A model generated the notes under the pieces. That model was not told the origin of the DNA and did no database searches. It saw only the letters and a program-made list of their open reading frames with translations. Of a stretch of 18,061 nt of DNA, positions 1 through 7,161 are shown one piece after another. The stretch covers positions 1-18,061 of the forward strand of contig JAYUHM010000040.1 in the NCBI GenBank assembly GCA_043766985.1. The letters are read 5' to 3'. The DNA comes from JAAFIP01 sp043766985. GTDB lineage: Bacteria; Pseudomonadota; Gammaproteobacteria; Burkholderiales; Burkholderiaceae_C. The translations under genes were made by a program, and so were the position numbers. Each line of letters opens with the position of its first letter. Positions within the stretch are counted from its first letter, which is position 1.

Positions 1-727
1 CATGCAGGCCCATGGCCTCCAGCAGCATTTGGTTGCTGTTGGCGGTGCCGTAGAAGGTGCAGGTGCCTTGGCCGTGGTAGGCCTTGGACTCGGCGTCCAG
101 CAGCTCGGCGCGGCCTACCAGGCCTTGGGCGGCCAGCTCGCGTACCTTCGCCTTGGCGTTGTTAGACAGCCCGCTGGTCATCGGGCCAGCGGGTACAAAC
201 ACCGTGGGCAGATGGCCAAAGTGCAGCGCGCCAATCAGCAGGCCGGGTACGATTTTGTCGCACACGCCCAGCAGCAAGGCGCAATCAAACATGTCGTGGC
301 TCAGGCTGACGGCGGTGGCCATGGCGATGGTGTCGCGGCTGAACAGGCTCAGCTCCATGGCAGGGGTGCCCTGGGTAACGCCGTCGCACATGGCGGGCAC
401 GCCGCCCGCCACCTGCGCCGTGGCACCGTGCTTGCGCGCCTCGTCTTTGACGAGCGCGGGGTAGTGCTGCAAGGGGGCGTGGGCCGACAGCATGTCGTTG
501 TAGGCGTTGACGATGCCGATGTTCAGCGCCTTTTCGGCCACCACTTTGAATTTGTCGCTGCCAGGCATGGCGGCAAAGGCGTGGGCCACGTTGGCGCAAC
601 CCATGCGGTCGGCGCCCCGGCCTCTGCGCGCGGCGGCGTCGATCTGCTGCAAGTAGCTGGCGCGGCTGGCAGCGCTGCGGTCAATGATGCGCTGGGTGAC
701 CTGGGCCACCACGGGATGGATATTCAT
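1..727 (-). CDS. edd: 6-phosphogluconate dehydratase, N-terminal part (runs off the window)
   Basis: This enzyme dehydrates 6-phosphogluconate to 2-keto-3-deoxy-6-phosphogluconate in the cytoplasmic Entner-Doudoroff pathway, using a [4Fe-4S] cluster. Reading the minus strand from the ATG at 727 gives 242 residues with no stop before the window edge; the family is about 600 residues, so about 40% is present. Diagnostic blocks of the IlvD/Edd family are intact: NAYNDMLSAH (about 74-83), GGVPAMCDGVTQG (108-120), LGVCDKIVPG (153-162) and GTCTFYGTANSNQM (221-234). Cys156 and Cys223 correspond to the two cluster ligands I recall for E. coli Edd (Cys154 and Cys221). The high similarity to E. coli Edd, including SAHAPLQHYP and FGHLPTVFVP, separates it from dihydroxy-acid dehydratase IlvD. 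The start is chosen by homology (MNIHPVVAQVTQRI); there is no clear Shine-Dalgarno. A HexR-like operator lies 31 bases upstream of the start codon. Confidence 0.95.
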   Translation of the reverse strand, partial: MNIHPVVAQVTQRIIDRSAASRASYLQQIDAAARRGRGADRMGCANVAHAFAAMPGSDKFKVVAEKALNIGIVNAYNDMLSAHAPLQHYPALVKDEARKHGATAQVAGGVPAMCDGVTQGTPAMELSLFSRDTIAMATAVSLSHDMFDCALLLGVCDKIVPGLLIGALHFGHLPTVFVPAGPMTSGLSNNAKAKVRELAAQGLVGRAELLDAESKAYHGQGTCTFYGTANSNQMLLEAMGLH

Positions 728-757
728 GGGCAACGATAACAAATAGCGGTTAAATGA

Positions 758-772
758 TGTAATTAAATTACA
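758..772. promoter_or_regulatory. Predicted HexR operator upstream of edd
   Basis: TGTAATTAAATTACA is a perfect 7-bp inverted repeat around one central base. It matches the HexR motif as I recall it from Shewanella and other proteobacteria (TGTAATwwwATTACA). HexR is an RpiR-family repressor of Entner-Doudoroff genes that is released by 2-keto-3-deoxy-6-phosphogluconate. The site lies 31 bp upstream of the edd ATG, where it would overlap the promoter or the early transcript. hexR itself is not in the window. Confidence 0.75.
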
Positions 773-843
773 GCATCATCATACGGTGATTAGCCTGCGG
801 CGTCTATCGCCCGGGTTACCAAGTGGTTACCAAAATGGGGCGT

Positions 844-879
844 AAAAAAACCCGCCATGCATGTGCAGGGCGGGTTTTT
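844..879 (-). terminator. Rho-independent terminator of the OmpA-domain gene
   Basis: On the minus strand, shortly after the TAA of the OmpA-domain gene, a CCCGCC/GGCGGG stem (851-856 with 869-874) with a 12-base loop is followed by seven T. The flanking A and T runs extend the stem on both sides, so it could also work in the plus direction. It separates the OmpA-domain gene from edd, which is on the same strand. Confidence 0.85.
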
Positions 880-893
880 ATGGGCTTACGCGT

Positions 894-1394
894 TTACTTC
901 AGCGTTACCTCAACACGTCGCGCCTGTGCGCCCGTGCCGGCTTGAATGTCTTCTGGCTTGACCAGTTCTATTTTGTCGTCGGCCACGCCAGCCGACTTGA
1001 GCAGGTCACGCACGGCAAAGGCGCGCTGCTTGGCCAGCTCTTTGTTCTGGTCGGCATTGCCGGTGCTGTCAACAAAGCCGCTCAGCACGGCTGTTTTACC
1101 GGCTTTAGCGCCGGCAATCACATCGGCCAAGGCCTGCGGGCCACCGGCTGGCAGCTCGGCCTTGCCAGAGGCAAAGAAGAACTTGACCACACCACCTTCA
1201 ACCATCACGGCGGCTGCGTCGGCTGCGCCAGCACCCGCGGCGGGTGCAGATACTGCGGCCATAGCGGTTTGGGCCTTCACGGCCTTGTTCTTTTGGTAAA
1301 TGGTAATACCGATGATCAGGCTGATTACCAAAGCAATCACACCAAAAACCACACCCATTGCGACACCCGTGCTGTCATCATCTTGCGAAAACAT
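894..1394 (-). CDS. OmpA-domain (peptidoglycan-binding) protein with N-terminal membrane anchor
   Basis: This is a small envelope protein of 166 residues. Residues 11-33 form one hydrophobic helix (VAMGVVFGVIALVISLIIGI) after an acidic start (MFSQDDDST), which suggests a signal anchor with the C-terminus in the periplasm. An Ala/Gly-rich linker (about 42-65) leads to an OmpA/MotB-type C-terminal domain (about 68-166). That domain has FFFASGKAELP, then GFVDSTGNADQNKELAKQRAFAV, where Asp109, Asn117 and Arg124 fit the residues that hold diaminopimelate in OmpA. It ends with RRVEVTL. The open frame extends further upstream, but the ATG at 1394 has a good GGAG Shine-Dalgarno and gives a sensible anchor. 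There is no beta-barrel and no lipobox. It is divergent from the chaC-like gene, with start codons only 44 bases apart. The exact role is unknown; anchoring the membrane to the wall is the family expectation. Confidence 0.88.
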   Translation of the reverse strand: MFSQDDDSTGVAMGVVFGVIALVISLIIGITIYQKNKAVKAQTAMAAVSAPAAGAGAADAAAVMVEGGVVKFFFASGKAELPAGGPQALADVIAGAKAGKTAVLSGFVDSTGNADQNKELAKQRAFAVRDLLKSAGVADDKIELVKPEDIQAGTGAQARRVEVTLK

Positions 1395-1438
1395 GAAAAA
1401 CTCCAATAAAGTACAACCTTGATTGTAATTTGCTGCAC

Positions 1439-2038
1439 ATGCCAAATACCGCCTTAACCGTAAGAGACCCCGCCCCGATGCTGGAACGCACGCTGAAAGC
1501 GTGGCAGGACAGCACCCCAGAGGCTGGATTGTGGGTATTTGGCTACGCATCGCTCATTTGGCGACCCGAATTTGACTTTAGCCAAAAGCGCCCGGCCCGG
1601 GTGCAGGGCTGGCACCGCGCGCTGCAAATGTGGAGCCGCGTAAACCGGGGCACGCCCGATTGCCCGGGCCTGGTGTTTGCCATGCTGAGCGGTGGAAGTT
1701 GCCAGGGCATGGCGTTTCACGTGCCGAAGGCCCAAGTGCACGACACGCTGGCCCAGCTGTGGGAGCGCGAGATGCCCACCGGCGTGTACGACCCGCGCTG
1801 GCTGCGCTGCAGCACAGCGCAGGGTGATGTGCGTGCGCTGGCCTTTACCCTGTCGCGCCGCAGCCCCAACTTTTGCGGTGTGCTGACGGACGCACAATAC
1901 GCACAAATTTTTAGCCAATCCTGCGGCCGCTACGGCACCACGCTGGACTATGCACAGCAAACCTACGATGGGCTGCTGCGCGAGGGTATACGTGATGTAG
2001 CGCTGGAAAAACTGCTGCGCAAAGCCAGCGTACAGTAG
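1439..2038 (+). CDS. ChaC-type gamma-glutamylcyclotransferase
   Basis: Cytoplasmic enzyme of 199 residues. The family cleaves the gamma-glutamyl bond of glutathione, releasing 5-oxoproline and Cys-Gly. The substrate-loop motif is FGYASLIWRPEF (about 34-45; the usual form is FGYGSLxW). The conserved GWHRALQMWSRVNRGT (57-72) is followed by PGLVFAML and by LWEREMPTGVY (107-117), where Glu111 is the expected catalytic acid/base. The C-terminal YAQQTYDGLLREGIRD helix is also typical of ChaC. Length matches the family (180-230). The open frame starts at a TTG at 1430. I prefer ATG 1439, but ATG 1478, preceded by an AAGAG, is also possible because the first 25 residues are not conserved. It is divergent from the OmpA-domain gene. 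A short hairpin follows the stop. Confidence 0.88.
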   Translation: MPNTALTVRDPAPMLERTLKAWQDSTPEAGLWVFGYASLIWRPEFDFSQKRPARVQGWHRALQMWSRVNRGTPDCPGLVFAMLSGGSCQGMAFHVPKAQVHDTLAQLWEREMPTGVYDPRWLRCSTAQGDVRALAFTLSRRSPNFCGVLTDAQYAQIFSQSCGRYGTTLDYAQQTYDGLLREGIRDVALEKLLRKASVQ

Positions 2039-2052
2039 CCCCGCGCATTTAG

Positions 2053-2068
2053 CCCATGTCGGCATGGG
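2053..2068. other. Short perfect hairpin after the chaC-like gene
   Basis: CCCATG and CATGGG pair perfectly around a TCGG tetraloop, 15 bases after the stop of the chaC-like gene. No T-run follows, so it is at best a weak terminator or an mRNA 3'-end stabiliser. It sits 54 bases before the start of the flavin oxidase gene. Confidence 0.45.
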
Positions 2069-2121
2069 GTGCAGCCTACAATAGCTTCGGCCCGGTATGA
2101 CAATCACCATTCGAGACAAAA

Positions 2122-3762
2122 ATGCCACACAATTATTCCAGAAAAAAACTGCGCGATACCGCTTTGCTCACCCGCTGGGATCAACAGGACGCCACCGACT
2201 TCACCCGTTTTCATCTCACGCGTGAGCAGGTCAAAACCGCCCAACTGGGCCTGCAAGGCACCATCGTCATGCCTGGCGACCCGGCTTATGACCAAGACCG
2301 CATGCTGTTCAACCCGGTGTTCAATCCCTACCCGTCCATGATTGTGTACTGCGTGGTGGAAAGTGACGTGACCATTGCCTTGCAGCTAGCACTGCAAACC
2401 CGCGTGCCCTTCACCGTTCGCTCGGGTGGGCATTGCACGGCTGGGTTTTCGTCTGGAGCCGGTGTACTGATTGATGTCAGTGGGCTGAGCGACGTGTGTG
2501 TTAACGCCCCCGGACAAACCGTCACCGTGGGCAGCGGTTGTAAATTTGGCAAACTCAATGCCTGCCTGCTGCCTTACGGCTTGCATGTGCCTGGCGGTGA
2601 GTGCGATGACGTGTGTGTGGGTGGCTATGTGCAGGGTGGAGGCTACGGCTTTACATCAGTCACCTATGGCATGAACTGTGACAATGTGCTGTCCATGCGC
2701 GTCATGTTGGCCAATGGCGGCATTGTGACAGCTTCGCCCACGGTCAACGCTGATCTGTGGTGGGCTATGCGTGGCGGCACGGGCGGTAACTTTGGCGTGT
2801 TGCTCAACGTCACCTACCAGCTGCGCCCCTTGGGCCAGGTGTTTGGCTGGGCCATCATCTGGGCCTTGCAAACAGAGCAGGATTTTCAAAACGCAACTGG
2901 CGCGCTGCTCACCCTGCAAAGCGCTTATATGCGTACCTCGCCTTCAGTCAACTTGAACATTCAGGTTTCTTTGTGCAATCAGCCCGGGATAACACCCGGT
3001 TTGCCCGTCAATCCTGCCACCATGCAGCCCTACCTGATGGTGCGAGGTCTCTATGTCGGTGACCAAGCTGCAGGGCAGGCTGCCATTGATGCCCTGTGTA
3101 CCTTGCCCGGAGCGATCACGCAGTGGACCAAGATGGACAGTTTTCAGGCACTCAACCAAGACTTGCTGAACATCCCGTATGGCATGCCTTGTTTTCCGCC
3201 TAACTTTCCGATGCCCAGAGAAGATAAAGCGTCGCGCTATGTATCGCGAGATTTAAGCGGCATAGAATGGCGCGGCTTGCTCAATTATTTTGTGCAATCG
3301 CCCAATCCCTACTCCTATTTTTATATGGAGTTTTATGGTGGCGCGATCAATGCCTATCCCTATGGCAACAGCGCTTTTATCCACCGCGCTGTCGCTTTCA
3401 ATGCAGTGCTGGACGTGTTTTGGTCCGTCCCTGAAGAGCAAGGCCCAGCGCAACAGTTTTTGGAAGGGTGGATGGCCTTCATGGAGCCGCTGTACAACGG
3501 CCATGTGTACCAAAACTATCCGCGCCTGAATGATGCCAACTATGCCTATAAATACTGGGGCGATGCGCAAGCGGGTCTGTATGCCGTTAAGTGCAAATAC
3601 GACCCCAACCTGGTGTTTACCTTTGCGCAGTGCGTAGTGCCGTTGATGCCCCCCGGTGTGGGTCCAGGCCCCGTTATCATTCTGCCGCCCACACTGCAAG
3701 CGGCGCTTGACCAACCCATCAGCTATGCTGACCAGGCTTTAATAGCCTTGCAGGCCACATAA
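2122..3762 (+). CDS. Berberine-bridge-enzyme-like FAD oxidoreductase, predicted bicovalent flavin
   Basis: Flavin oxidase of 546 residues from the PCMH/FAD_binding_4 family with a BBE C-terminal segment. The FAD domain spans about 70-235 and contains PFTVRSGGHCTAG, where His104 is the expected 8-alpha-histidyl FAD link. GGECDDVCVGGYVQGGGYG follows, where Cys161 is the expected 6-S-cysteinyl link. It then has NADLWWAMRGGTGGNFGV (209-226). The C-terminus carries the BBE signature YPRLND..YAYKYWG, then LYAVKCKYDPNLVF (about 500-530). Members such as hexose and aclacinomycin oxidases oxidise alcohols, sugars or alkaloids and pass electrons to O2, making H2O2. The substrate here cannot be read from sequence. 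No signal peptide or Tat motif is seen, so it is probably cytoplasmic. It ends 9 bases before the cyclase gene on the same strand, implying co-transcription. The start ATG has no strong Shine-Dalgarno. Confidence 0.9.
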   Translation: MPHNYSRKKLRDTALLTRWDQQDATDFTRFHLTREQVKTAQLGLQGTIVMPGDPAYDQDRMLFNPVFNPYPSMIVYCVVESDVTIALQLALQTRVPFTVRSGGHCTAGFSSGAGVLIDVSGLSDVCVNAPGQTVTVGSGCKFGKLNACLLPYGLHVPGGECDDVCVGGYVQGGGYGFTSVTYGMNCDNVLSMRVMLANGGIVTASPTVNADLWWAMRGGTGGNFGVLLNVTYQLRPLGQVFGWAIIWALQTEQDFQNATGALLTLQSAYMRTSPSVNLNIQVSLCNQPGITPGLPVNPATMQPYLMVRGLYVGDQAAGQAAIDALCTLPGAITQWTKMDSFQALNQDLLNIPYGMPCFPPNFPMPREDKASRYVSRDLSGIEWRGLLNYFVQSPNPYSYFYMEFYGGAINAYPYGNSAFIHRAVAFNAVLDVFWSVPEEQGPAQQFLEGWMAFMEPLYNGHVYQNYPRLNDANYAYKYWGDAQAGLYAVKCKYDPNLVFTFAQCVVPLMPPGVGPGPVIILPPTLQAALDQPISYADQALIALQAT

Positions 3763-3771
3763 AATAAGCGC

Positions 3772-6700
3772 ATGAGCAGTTTCAACGCATCTGATTTATC
3801 CGCTTGGCTGGCCGAGATTGGGTTAGCCGAATATGCCTCTGCGTTTATTGACAACCACATTGACTTTGAGGTGTTGGTCGCGCTGACAGGTGATGATTTG
3901 CGTGAAATTGGTGTGGCATCGGTCGGCCATCGCAGGCGCTTGCTGGAAGCCATTGCACGGCTTTCTGCACCACATAGCGCAGCCGCACCCGAAGAGCCGA
4001 TAGCCACCATCGTGGCAGCTACAGGCGGCTCAATCACCAGCGCCCATCGGCAGGATGTGGCACAGGCCGCCCCCACGGTGCAACGCCGCCAGATAACCGT
4101 TATGTTTTGCGACTTGGTAGGCTCTACTGCTTTGTCCGCGACAGTCGATCCAGAAGATTTGCGTGAATACCTCACCAGCTACCGTGCCCTGCTGAGCCGC
4201 ACTATCGAGCAGCATCAGGGTTGGATTGCCCAGTTTCTGGGCGATGGCATCATGGCCTATTTTGGTTACCCCCAGGCGCGCGATTATGATACCGAACGCG
4301 CTGTGCGCGCCGCGCTGGATATCATTCGGCAGGTAGCACAGCTACCGCCGTTTGGCGACCAGCAGCCGCAGGTGCGCATTGGTATTGCCACGGGTATTAC
4401 GGTAGTAGGCAAGCCGTTTTCAACGGGCGACAATACCGAAGAAAACGCCATTGGCGAAACCCCTAACCTGGCGGCACGCGCGCAGGCCGTGGCTGAACCC
4501 GACACGGTGGTCATTGCGCACAGTACGCAACTGCGCATAGCGGATTTTTTTGAATGCCACGACTTGGGTCCGTTTAACCTCAAAGGGTTTCGAGAGCCCA
4601 TGCACCTTTGGCGGGTCTTGCAAGAAAAGGCTGGGGGTAGCCGCTTTGACGCTACACATTCAGGCCGACCGGAGCTTGCGCTGGTAGGGCGGAATGCAGA
4701 AATGCAGCAAATCAAAGAGCATGCCCATGCGGTGCGTGCTGGGCATGGTCGGGTACTGGTTATCCAGGGCGACAGCGGTATGGGCAAGTCCCGCCTGGTT
4801 ACCGACGCACTGGCCCAAATGGGTGAGGCCAGGCAAGACAAGCTGGTGTTTCAATGTTCGCCCTACAACGTGGCCGCGCCGCTGTACCCGGTGCGCTCTT
4901 TTGTAGAGCGTCAGGCCGGTATTGCCGCGGGCCAGGCATCTGAGCTTGCGCTAGGCAAACTTAAATCCCTGCTGGCACTGGCAGGCTCGCATTCAGCACA
5001 AAACCTGGCGCTGATGGCAGACATGCTGGGCATCAAGATGGAGACCGGATCACCATTGCAGGGATTAGGCTCGCACGAGCTGCGCGCCATGACTTTTACC
5101 GCACTGATTGATCTGTTTGCCGCGCTGGCCAAGCATACCTTGGTGATTGTCATTGAAGATATGCATTGGATCGATGCGTCTACGTCAGAACTGTTTGGCA
5201 ATTTGACTGCCAGGCTCTCTGGCTTGCCCATTTTGCTGATTGCCACCACCCGCGCAGGCCCCTTGCCCGAGTGGGCCGAAACAGCACAGGCGCGGGTGAT
5301 GCAGCTGGAGCGTCTTGACCGCCTGCAGGTGCGCAGCCTGGTGCAGACGCTGGCGCACCCGCTGGTGCTACCCGATGCTGTGCAAGATGCCATCGTGGCA
5401 CGGTCTGACGGTGTACCTATTTTTGCCGAAGAGCTGACGCGCGGTTATCTGCAAACTGCTGCGCGTAGCACCGAAGCGCACAGCCTGCTGTCCATCATCC
5501 CATCCACCTTGACAGAATCTTTACTGGCCCGGATGGACAGTTTTGAATATGGGCGCGAAATCGCCCCCATCGCTGCCGTGATTGGGCGTGAGTTTCCGGT
5601 GGAACTGTTGATTGCGGTGTCACCGTTGGACGAGACGAAAACCCGACATGGCATTCAGGAACTGATGCAGGCGGGCGTGTTTGTAGCGGGCCACAGCCGT
5701 TATGGCGCGGCAGTGGCCTTCAGGCATATGCTGGTATATGAGGCCGCCTACAGCCTGCTGGTACGCCGCGAGCGCCAGCGCCTGCACGCGCTGGTGGCCG
5801 ACACAATGGAGTCTCAGTTTTCCGCAATAGCTAAAGCAGCGCCCCAAGTGATGGCGATCCAGTTGGCGGCGGCTGGTCAGGCTGGACGGGCTATGGTGCA
5901 CCTGGAACGGGCGGGCAGCGAGGCGGATCGTCGCTCGGCCTATCTGGAAGCGATTGAGCATTTTCAGCAAGCGCTGTCGCTCATCCAGGAGCAGGCTGCA
6001 AGCCGTGCCCGCGATGAACATGAATTCGCTTTACGGGTCAGTTTGATGGCGCCGCTGATTGCCGCGCGCGGGCATCGCTCCGACGAATTTGAGCAAAATG
6101 TCGACCACATCACTGTGCTTAGCGAATCCTTGAATAACCAGACCAGCGTGATTCCGGCCATGGCCATGAAGCTGCTGTTGCTGAGCACTTCCGGCAACCA
6201 GCACGCGGCCTATGAAATGGCCCAGCGCATTCAAATTGCCGCTGCCGGTGGCAGTGAAGTAGATCAGCTGATTGCCCACCGTTATATGAGCGCCATGCTT
6301 TTGTTTCGCGGCCAGTTCCCGGAGGGGGTGGCCGAAGCAGAGCAATTTTTGGCACGCTACAACCCCCAAGTTCACGGCCCGGCGATGGAAAAACTGGGGC
6401 CTACAAACCATCAGGTGATGGTGATGATGGGTTTGGCGCAAGCCTATACTTTGTTCGGGCAAACTAGCTCAGCTCGCATATGGCGTGATAAAACCCTGGC
6501 CGAGGCGCGCAGCAAAAACAGCGTACACAACCTGTGCAAAACGTTGTCATTTGGGGACTGTTTTTTGTCGGCATTGACCGAAGAGGCCGCAGAGCTGACA
6601 AGTCGCGCCGCAGAGCTGCACCAACTTATGGAGCAATACAGTTTACCGACCTGGAAGGGCCATGCCGACTTGTTCGTGGGGCTGTCCCTGATTTTACTAA

Positions 6701-7050
6701 ATCGCAGGGACGAAGGCTTTGTGCAAGCGCGGCGCGGGATAGACCTTTTGGTCTCCACCCACGCAGACTCCAACATATGGTATGTGCTGTACGCCCAAGC
6801 TTGCCAACGCGCCGGGCGGGTTGAAGAAGGCCTGTATGCCTTGGCGTTGGCCGCTCCCTTGATTGCATCGGGGCTGACTTGGGTAGAAGCCGAGTACCTG
6901 CGCCTGCGCGCCCTGTTGCACCATGCCCGAGGCGATGCGCAGGCACTGGTGCAGGCAGACTTGCACGCCGCCATGGCGCTGGCGCATCAGCAAGGTGCGG
7001 TTTTGTTTGAAAAGCGTGCCCAACGCGATTTAACCCGGCTGTATGCCTGA
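3772..7050 (+). CDS. SAM-domain / class III nucleotide cyclase / AAA ATPase / helical-repeat signalling protein
   Basis: Soluble multidomain protein of 1092 residues. In order: a SAM domain (about 6-64, LSAWLAEIGLAEYASAFIDN); a class III cyclase domain (about 104-285) with metal-binding Asp114 (FCDLVGST) and Asp158 (FLGDGIMAYFGYP) and transition-state Asn232/Arg236 (GETPNLAARAQ); a STAND/AAA-type ATPase domain (about 302-560) with Walker A GDSGMGKS (333-340) and Walker B LVIVIEDMHWID (457-468); then about 500 mostly helical residues resembling TPR-like repeats. The family makes cyclic nucleotides under control of an NTPase sensor. Thr230 is at the base-recognition position typical of class IIIb cyclases. 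The partner lysine, three residues before the GDG glycine, is Gln154 here, so ATP preference and even activity are uncertain. It follows the flavin oxidase gene by 9 bases and ends before a bidirectional terminator. There are no membrane segments. Confidence 0.93.
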   Translation: MSSFNASDLSAWLAEIGLAEYASAFIDNHIDFEVLVALTGDDLREIGVASVGHRRRLLEAIARLSAPHSAAAPEEPIATIVAATGGSITSAHRQDVAQAAPTVQRRQITVMFCDLVGSTALSATVDPEDLREYLTSYRALLSRTIEQHQGWIAQFLGDGIMAYFGYPQARDYDTERAVRAALDIIRQVAQLPPFGDQQPQVRIGIATGITVVGKPFSTGDNTEENAIGETPNLAARAQAVAEPDTVVIAHSTQLRIADFFECHDLGPFNLKGFREPMHLWRVLQEKAGGSRFDATHSGRPELALVGRNAEMQQIKEHAHAVRAGHGRVLVIQGDSGMGKSRLVTDALAQMGEARQDKLVFQCSPYNVAAPLYPVRSFVERQAGIAAGQASELALGKLKSLLALAGSHSAQNLALMADMLGIKMETGSPLQGLGSHELRAMTFTALIDLFAALAKHTLVIVIEDMHWIDASTSELFGNLTARLSGLPILLIATTRAGPLPEWAETAQARVMQLERLDRLQVRSLVQTLAHPLVLPDAVQDAIVARSDGVPIFAEELTRGYLQTAARSTEAHSLLSIIPSTLTESLLARMDSFEYGREIAPIAAVIGREFPVELLIAVSPLDETKTRHGIQELMQAGVFVAGHSRYGAAVAFRHMLVYEAAYSLLVRRERQRLHALVADTMESQFSAIAKAAPQVMAIQLAAAGQAGRAMVHLERAGSEADRRSAYLEAIEHFQQALSLIQEQAASRARDEHEFALRVSLMAPLIAARGHRSDEFEQNVDHITVLSESLNNQTSVIPAMAMKLLLLSTSGNQHAAYEMAQRIQIAAAGGSEVDQLIAHRYMSAMLLFRGQFPEGVAEAEQFLARYNPQVHGPAMEKLGPTNHQVMVMMGLAQAYTLFGQTSSARIWRDKTLAEARSKNSVHNLCKTLSFGDCFLSALTEEAAELTSRAAELHQLMEQYSLPTWKGHADLFVGLSLILLNRRDEGFVQARRGIDLLVSTHADSNIWYVLYAQACQRAGRVEEGLYALALAAPLIASGLTWVEAEYLRLRALLHHARGDAQALVQADLHAAMALAHQQGAVLFEKRAQRDLTRLYA

Positions 7051-7113
7051 CGGCATTTCTGCGTTTGGTAAATCCGTCGCAGCATCGGCTCGGAAAATAA
7101 AATGACAGGCCCA

Positions 7114-7140
7114 TAAAAAAAGCCGCATCAAGCGGCTTTT
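7114..7140. terminator. Bidirectional rho-independent terminator
   Basis: A GCCGC/GCGGC stem (7122-7126 with 7132-7136) with an ATCAA loop is flanked by an A-run on the left and a T-run on the right. It therefore forms a terminator in both directions. It lies between the convergent cyclase gene (plus, stop at 7050) and desaturase gene (minus, stop at 7162) and serves both. Confidence 0.88.
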
Positions 7141-7161
7141 CATTAAACAGCGCGTTGCGGT

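Noticed and set aside
2..739. Plus-strand open frame of 245 codons across the start of the window
   Set aside because: It is antisense to edd, which has full family motifs on the minus strand; the plus-strand translation is low-complexity Gly/Ala/His/Gln with no family match.
861..1409. Plus-strand open frame of 182 codons
   Set aside because: It is antisense to the OmpA-domain gene and starts inside that gene's terminator; no recognisable domain.
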